NCBI RefSeq assembly: GCF_022682495.2
Contig: NC_071391.1
Coordinates: 45,413,998 to 45,477,997 of the forward strand
Source: Desmodus rotundus
Taxonomy: Eukaryota; Chordata; Mammalia; Chiroptera; Phyllostomidae
DNA: 64,000 bases
Direction of reading: 5' to 3'
Below the pieces are notes generated by a model. It was not told the origin of the DNA and made no database searches. It was given only the letters and a program-made list of their open reading frames with translations. Within the stretch, counting starts at the first letter, position 1. Each line of letters begins with the position of its first letter. The position numbers and the translations under genes were made by a program. Shown here piece by piece: positions 56,331 to 64,000 of this stretch.

Positions 56331-56960
56331 TTCGAGTAGTTTTGAAATAACTATTAAAAACCAACCGTCCAAAATACTTTTTCTAGTCTTGACTACTGTG
56401 CCATTAAGATAACACAAGACTGCCGTCCGATGTGGGCTTGTGGCCTGGAATCCATAGCCAGAGGCTGCCGGGAGTCCCAGGGTTCTTGTGACAGAAGAAA
56501 GCCTAGCACTTAAGTCTGATTGGGAGAAAAGTCTTGCTAGGCCAAAGGCGTTTGGATTTTATCCTGACGGAAGTGGGAACCCTGTAAGGGTTTTGAGAAG
56601 GGCAGGATCAAGACCCATTTGCTTTTAGATTTCATCAGTGGATGGTGGCAGAGACAGGGGCAGCAAGAACGCCTTGTGTAGGCATGGCGTGGTGACTGAA
56701 TATGGAGAATAAGAGTAGATGATATAATATACAAAGCTGATGTAGAAGCTTGTGATTTGGGCTACACGAACTAAATTTTATGAAACTTCATGTGGCACCC
56801 CCTCCCTAAAAGCTTTCATGATTTTTCTTTCTAAGGAAAAAATAGGTTTTTTTATTTATAGTCTTATAGTAAAGGGAGAAGCCTTAACTTGCAAGATAAT
56901 TCTTTGGCAGTATGTATTCTCCAGATGCCAATCTCCCTGCAATTTTTTCATGTGAAAATA
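56331..56960. other. RRM1 upstream spacer, unassigned
   Basis: No gene or clear repeat. Base composition falls from the CpG island towards the L1 at 56960. Confidence 0.45.
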
Positions 56961-57740
56961 CTATTTTATTTTTTATCCTTCAATTAGTTTACATTCAATA
57001 CTTTTTGTATTAGTTTCAAGTGTATAGCATTGTGGTTAGACAATCATATATTTTTCAAAGTGTTCACCCCTATATTGCCACCTGGCAGCGTACATAGTCA
57101 TTACAATATTATTGACTATATTTCCTATGTTGTACTTTACATTCCCATGACTATTTTGTAAATACCAATTTGTACTGCTTAATCCCTTCGCTTTTTTTAC
57201 CCAGTCCCCCCACATTCCTTCCTTCTGCAAGCATCTGTTATCTGCATCAATGAGTCTTTTTCTGCTTTGTTTATATTGTTCTCTCAATTCCACATATAGG
57301 TGAAATCATATGGTATTTGTTTTTCTATGACCAACTTACTTCACTTAGCATAATACCCCCTATGTCCATCCATGCTATTGCAAATTGTAAGATTTCTTTC
57401 TTTTATATGATTGAATAATATTCCATGGTATATATGTACAACTATTTTTTATCCATTTGTCTATGATGGACACTTGGATTGCTTTCTTATCTTGGCTATT
57501 GTAAATAACACTTCAATGAACATAGAGATGCATGTATTCTTTTGAATTAGCATTTGGGTTTCTTCGGACGTATACCCAGAAGTGGAATCTCAGGGTCATA
57601 AGACAGTTCCATTTTTAATTTTTTAAGAACCCTCCATACTGTTTTCCACAATGGCTGCACCAGTCTGCATTCCCACCAACAGTGTATAAGGGTTCCCTTC
57701 CCTCTACATCCTCACCAACACTTGTTGTTTGTTGACCTGT
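56960..57740 (-). mobile_element. L1 3' end, minus strand (STIM1-RRM1 spacer)
   Basis: Old L1 3'UTR in antisense (TTAGTTTCAAGTGTATAGCATTG) followed by the ORF2 C-terminal region in antisense (TGGGTTTCTTCGGACGTATACCCAGAAG, CAATGGCTGCACCAGTCTGC). 5'-truncated. Confidence 0.82.
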
Positions 57741-57814
57741 AACATAATTCTAAAAGTCATTGGTCATAGGTGAAGCTAAAGGATAGGTAGGGCCAAGATG
57801 GTCCATAGAGGGGA

Positions 57815-57949
57815 TTGCCAGATTTAGCAAATAAAAAAATAGTATGTTCCAAATATTGCATGGGACATAATTATACTAAAAACATTATTATTTATCTGAC
57901 ACTCAAATTTAACTGGGCATCCTGTCTTTCACCTGGTAACCCTACCCAG
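57815..57949. mobile_element. Old palindromic repeat
   Basis: TTGCCAGATTTAGCAAATAAA at one end and AACTGGGCATCCTG...GGTAACCCT at the other are the two arms of a known style of ancient palindromic mammalian repeat around CCAAATATTGCATGGGACA. Family name not recalled. Confidence 0.5.
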
Positions 57950-58079
57950 AGAGCCTTTGGGTATGTGTATTAAGAGTTTCATTTTACCTTGGCAGAGCAG
58001 AAATAGTCTCTTCTTCATCCTGTGTGCTATGCCACAAAGAGCACAGAGAACACAATGAGAGTCAAAGCCAGCAGAGGTT

Positions 58080-59467
58080 AAAATCTCCTACATGCTTTAT
58101 TGGACTTCAAAGAGTCTTATGAAATAACACAGAAAAACCCATGTGAGGGTGTCCAAGGGGGTACAAGGCAGTCTGCAGCCTAGCCCCCTCCTAAGACCAG
58201 CCCTAGGGGCCCCTATGCCAGGCCAAAAATAGGATCCCAGAATAAAGGCATGTCAGGGAGTGGGACAGAGGGGAAAATACCTTTACAGCCATAGCAAAAA
58301 CAGGTAAGGGAGAGAGTTGTCTGGAGGGTGGGAAGGGTGGGGGGAAGTGGTCACATAGCCACCTTCACCTACACCTTCTTCTTTAACCACACCCTTCCCT
58401 AAATTGGCTGTGTCCTTTCTGAGCCTCTAGCCCAGGGTGTGCAGTAACATGAAAATGGGGTCTGACAAAGGGGGTATGTGGTGCAGGCACTTGGGAGATT
58501 CAGGAGATTTCTTTTTTCAATTTTAAACTGTCTTTTGGTTCAAATGCAACAATATCCTGCCCAACAGCTCCAGGGCCCATTAGAGCCCTGTATCATGGCT
58601 AAGACTCATATGGCCAGAGGAGCCAATTGTCCTGAGCACCAGGATTACCGATGCTTAGGGAGCATTTGGGCAGCACCTCTTGTAGACAAACCCTCCTGCA
58701 GTGAGGGAGAGTAGGGATATGAGAGGCAGGTGTGGGTGAGAAGAAACAAAAGGTGACTGCGTTGTAGCCCCCAACTCTGGCATCTACTCATCCTCGAACT
58801 AAGAGAAGTATATATCTATCCTTAGCCTGGCCTCTCTTCAAAACTCTCTAGTGACTTGTTCTTTGGGAATTGGTTTCACTTCCTGGAGACCTAAGTGAGC
58901 TCCAGGCTGAGGTTTCCTCTGGCCCACCACACTCCCAAAAAACAAACCTCAAAATTAGGCCTTAGGACCCAGTTTGGAGCAAAGAGAACCATCGTAGGTG
59001 GGGTGAAATAAATCTGAGGCACAAGTGTCAGAAGTTACTCCTCCTATCTTCCCCCCTAGCTGCTAGGGGAACTTGGGGAGTGGTGCGAGGAAGGAACCTG
59101 AAAGCAGGAGACAGAGAAAAACAAGAAACCAAACCTCAAAACTGGGACAGCAGAGACAGAAGCTGGACCTCAGAGGTGGAGCTGGTAGCTGAGGGGACAG
59201 CAACTAAGACATGCACTGAAGTGGAGAGGGAGCAATAGCAGCAGCCCATGGTTGGGAGGGAGGCAGGGCAGGCAGGCCATGGTGGTCAGTTAATAAATAA
59301 TGTTGAAGGACCCAAGGGGGAGGGGGGCAGGTATCTACAGTGCCCAGGCCCCTGAGCCAACCCTTCCCATGCCCTACTATAGGGGCCAGTTATCTTAGAA
59401 GGCAGAGAAGGGGAGGCAGAAGACCAAGGAAGGACAAGCTGTCCTGCCACTGCCACCCTCATCCTGC
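58080..59467 (-). other. STIM1: STIM1 3' untranslated region
   Basis: About 1.39 kb from the stop to the poly(A) signal, repeat-free and moderately GC-rich, in contrast to the adjacent intergenic repeats. The left end is set by the signal and is approximate. Confidence 0.75.
58096..58101 (-). terminator. STIM1: STIM1 polyadenylation signal AATAAA
   Basis: Plus strand TTTATT, transcript sense GTCCAATAAAGCATG. It is the last strong signal before the repeat-rich spacer, 2.37 kb upstream of the RRM1 start codon. Confidence 0.7.
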
Positions 59468-60365
<898 letters not shown>

Positions 60366-60924
60366 AATGTCATTATACCATCATCTGTTGGACAGAGAGC
60401 TTTCTAATGCCTGGGCCCACCCCTCATGAATGGCCTGGCCCTAAACTAGCAGCCATAGGCTTTAATTGAGGCATCCTCCTCAATAACATCTCTGCTTTCC
60501 CATAGCTGGCTAGATTTCTTATGACTCAACCCTAAGCTAATACAGAACCCACATCTTGCTCTGAGTCACCATTTTTCATGCCTTCCTCCCCCACTTGCTC
60601 CTGTCACACCCTAAGACACATCCAGTCTGGGCCAGGTCCCCCAAAAAACAGGACACATGCAGTAAGTGGGCCTGACCCAGGCTGGGGAGGAGATGGTTAG
60701 AACAGCCTTGCAAACAATCTCTCACCCACCCCAAAGGCCAGGATGCTGCCTCTTCCAACCCTCTCACAGGTTTCAAAGGGGGTCAAGAGAAGTGTTTCAA
60801 AGTTCAAACCAAAGTCGGTTGGCAGCAGGAAGGGTGTTGTCTTTTTCAAAGCTCTGCTGATAGGGAGAATGGAAGGAGGTGCAGAAAGACAGGATGTTGG
60901 CCTTTAAGGACCAGTGGTTCAAAA

Positions 60925-61100
60925 GAGCTGCACGCTAGAAATCGTAAGGTGTGATTCAATTTCCAGCTCTGCCTGAGGTTTAAACAAATCATCTAACCTT
61001 TCAGGTCCTCAATTCAGGCCAAATGAAGATAATACCAATTCAGTTATCTTTGCAAGACTGTTTGGAGGATCGAATATGTTGGCAAAGCACTTAGAATAAA
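60925..61100 (+). mobile_element. MIR SINE (STIM1 intron)
   Basis: TTTCCAGCTCTGCCTGAGG, AAACAAATCATCTAACCTTTCAGGTCCTCA and a decayed 3' part. Confidence 0.65.
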
Positions 61101-63039
61101 GCACTTAGATGAGTTCAGGCAAAGCTGAAAGACTCATATGTGGGCCTAGTCACGAGAGGCTTCTTTGCAAGGCTGACTTATGGGGTCATGGCACTGCACA
61201 TAGGACATGCACATACAGGGGCTAGTCCAGAAAGTCAAGACCCTTTTAGGAGCTAGCATGAACCTAAGAAGGCCATGAACCAATTCTGGATGCCACCCCT
61301 CCTGCCTCTACAGAGCAAAGGGTTCATATGGTGGGGGAGTCCCCTGCCCATCCCTTAACCTTCCTTCTTCTTTCCCAGAGGCCTGAGAACCCACGGCAGA
61401 GGCAGAGGAGAGGGCCAGGGAAATACTTAAACATCCAAGTCAGGAAGCTGAAGGGAAAGTGTCTGGAGTGGGAGAAGAGAGCACCACAGGACCTGGAGAG
61501 GAGCCTTGTGGGTCAAAAATTAGGTAGGGCTCCAGGCCTCTAAAATTGGCAAAAGCGGGAGGTTGGCTCAGAGCTATTATACAGGAATGGGTAAAAATAG
61601 GTTTATAGTTGTTAGTATGTGAAACACTTAATTTATTCTTGTATTATTATTAATTATTGTATTATTTTTCATACTGTAAAGCTACTTCCCACCCACCCCC
61701 CTGGTAGGTTCAATTTTTAGTAGGAAACAATTAACTAAGTAGCCACCTCATAAGTCAGTACCTTCCTAGAAACAAGGGATAGCAGAAAACAATTCCAGCT
61801 CCAATTCCCATTCTACAAATACTGTTTCAGCCACATACACTAGTGTTTACCAATATTTGGTTTCATAATATCCAATGCTGTCCTTGCTTCTATCTAAATG
61901 TGCCCTTGTTTCTCTAAGCCCTAAGATGACACTCTCCATATCCTGCCTTTGCACACACATATGAACTACCACCGAGCATGGTGCCAAGGAAGTTCTGAGG
62001 AGCAATTACACTGGGAAAGAGACCCTCTAGGCTGAGGGGGTGAGGATCCTAGGAGCCTACCTTTCTAATGCCAAGGAAGAGAGGTCCAAGGGCTAGGGCC
62101 CTCCCAGAAAGTCCTATTTGGTTGTGTTTCCCATCTTTCTATGCTTTCCTCATCGACTAAGAGCTGGGACTCCCAAAGCAAGATAAGAACCTGGGAGGAG
62201 GCCTGGGTAGATGTAGGAGGGACAAGGTCCACTGAGACAAGCTCACCTTCCCTCCCTGAATCTTTGACATAATTCAGGCCAATGGTATCCCTCCCCAAAG
62301 GCTGGGCTGCTTTGGGCTTCCATCCCAAGCTACTAACCTTACTAGAGAGCCTGTTTGCCTTTAGAGACGATCCTCTGGTGCATGGTGCAAAAAAAAATTA
62401 AGTAGTGAACAGGCCAGGTGGATGCAAGTACTTCCCCACCCAACCTCCCCCCCGGCCTCAGCTTTGGCCTTGGGCATGAGATTCATAGCATCTCCTAGTG
62501 CCCCCACACCAACTCAGTCTTCTCCATCTGTTTTGGAGGGGCAGTCTCCCTGCCTAGGCTTTTGGATGAAAATGAAGATGAGAATGAAGATGAGCAGCTC
62601 TGCTGAGAGATAATGCTAGTAAAGGCAATTCCTTTGTAAAAGAAAAAGGAACAGGCCTCATGGATAACTATCCAGAGGTCCAAGGGACAGAGCTAGACAG
62701 ACTGGTATCCAGAATGAGGCAGAACCCAAACAAAGCAACAGGGGAAGCAGGCTACAGCCCAGAAGCCAGGCCTGTTGGGCCATGGTCACAACTTCAGAGA
62801 GGAGAGATTCTTCCACAAGAAGAGAGACTTTCTGAGGGTCCCTTAAGCTTATTCCAGACAATATCAAGGCTACTATCTCTGACCCTAGCCTATCATCTTG
62901 ACATATCAGCAGGGCAAGTCCCTACAGCTGCCAGACCAAGCTGTGGGAGAAAGCTTTCCACCAATTCTTATCTAGTTCACTTACTGAGACCTTGTGGAAG
63001 GACAAAAGTATCCAACAGAGTATCCTAGAATGGAAAACC

Positions 63040-63135
63040 AAGTTCTAGTCTATGTCTGGTCTATGTTCTGCTCCTAATCAGCTGTGGGACCTGGGCAAAA
63101 CTACTTAACCTTTCAGAGCCTTAACTTCCTGCTCA
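63040..63135 (+). mobile_element. MIR SINE fragment (STIM1 intron)
   Basis: CTAATCAGCTGTGGGACCTGGGCAAAACTACTTAACCTTTCAGAGCC is the MIR core. Confidence 0.75.
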
Positions 63136-63824
63136 GAAAGTGACTATCTTAATGCCTGACCCACCTACAAACTTTTCTTGTCCAAAACCCCTAAACATGT
63201 TTACCCTCTTCTGTTCCCTAATTCCCTGAAGGGTACATCCACTCAGTTATGCAAGCTAGAAACCCAGGTGTCATCACAGACTCCTTCTCCTTTACTCCTC
63301 ACAGCCAGTTACCAAATTAATCCTCTCCTTTCCACCCCAAGACCTTGTTACTTCCCCTAGTGTTCTACCATAATGATTCCCAAATTCCTGCTGTCTCCTT
63401 CTTTACTTTATATAGACCACTAACATGTTATTTCTAAAATGCAAATCTAACCAATTAACTTCCTTGTAGAAGCTCTTTTGCAGTTCTCCACCTCCTAAAG
63501 GGCAATGGTCAAAGGCCCTCGTCATTCAGAACCCTTCATTGTTCTAGCCTCATTTTCTACCCCTTCCCACCAACACATATCCAATGTTCTAACCACAAAT
63601 ATCAGATTCTCTTACTCTCCATGTCTCTGCACATAATGTTACCTCGGCCTAGAATACATTTTCTCCTTTGACTGTACACAGGATGTTAGCACAAATGTCA
63701 TCTCTTTTGTGAAGTGTTCTACCCAAGAACACACTGTTAGTCACTCCCTCCTCAACACCCCCATAGCACTTAGCAAATTGTTCCATAATTATTTATGTAC
63801 CTCTCCCAGGTCAGACTATAATTA

Positions 63825-63920
63825 TGATGGCTGGGCTTGTATCTTATCATCTATGAATCCTCAAGCCCAGCAGAGCCTGGCAGAGTAGGTATCAATAAAT
63901 CTTTGTTGAAGAAGTAAGGG
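63825..63920 (+). mobile_element. L2 LINE 3' end fragment (STIM1 intron)
   Basis: AGCCCAGCAGAGCCTGGCAGAGTAGGTATCAATAAATCTTTGTTGAAGAA follows the L2 3' consensus. Confidence 0.65.
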
Positions 63921-64000
63921 AAGTGAGGACTCCACTGAGATTTCAGATGTAAAAGTGCATAATTTAGGCAAAAGTGCTATGGGACCATGAGGGCGGGAGG

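Noticed and set aside
61328..63028. Additional STIM1 exons or a STIM1L insert among the short frames here
   Set aside because: None of the frames shows recognisable STIM1 sequence with splice sites on the minus strand, so none is claimed.

Overview
This is mammalian nuclear DNA, almost certainly from a bat of the Yangochiroptera. At least seven copies of a tRNA-derived SINE with the bat Ves signature (box start GCTGGTGTGGCTCAGTGGAT, CT-rich end, A-rich tail) are present, several with perfect target-site duplications (TSDs). The rest is typical mammalian repeat content: L1, MIR, L2, MaLR LTRs, Tigger and hAT elements.

Two host genes lie head-to-tail on the minus strand, the same order as on human 11p15. 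(1) RRM1, the large subunit of ribonucleotide reductase, is complete. I placed 19 coding exons between 55729 (ATG) and 12983 (stop). Every join keeps frame and uses GT-AG splice sites, and the product is 792 residues, the same as the human protein. Catalytic, allosteric, radical-transfer and C-terminal shuttle residues all fall at their expected numbers. The promoter is a CpG island around 55.5-56.3 kb. (2) STIM1, the ER calcium sensor, is represented by its last coding exon (59468-59984), its 3'UTR (to about 58.08 kb) and part of the preceding intron (59985 to the window end). Only about 2.3 kb separate the STIM1 poly(A) signal from the RRM1 start codon.

Layout: 1-12.56 kb is intergenic DNA downstream of RRM1, mostly nested retrotransposons. 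12.56-55.99 kb is RRM1, whose introns carry most of the repeats. 56.0-58.08 kb is the RRM1 upstream region, with two YY1-like boxes, an L1 3' end and an old palindromic repeat. 58.08-64.0 kb is the 3' part of STIM1.

The most notable non-host content is a family of about 2-kb, ORF1-only L1 derivatives of the HAL1 ('half-L1') type. Six copies are present: five in RRM1 introns or downstream with the same 5' end, ORF1 and 3' tail, and one older relative. None contains ORF2. Two copies flank RRM1 exon 4 as direct repeats. They share an ORF1 frameshift although their TSDs differ, which implies mobilisation in trans of a source that was already broken. Nested insertions, possible tail-only insertions, a tandem L1 pair inside one TSD and hairpin-forming DNA-transposon derivatives add structure. 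Repeat family names come from recognition without a database; exon boundaries come from direct reading and translation.
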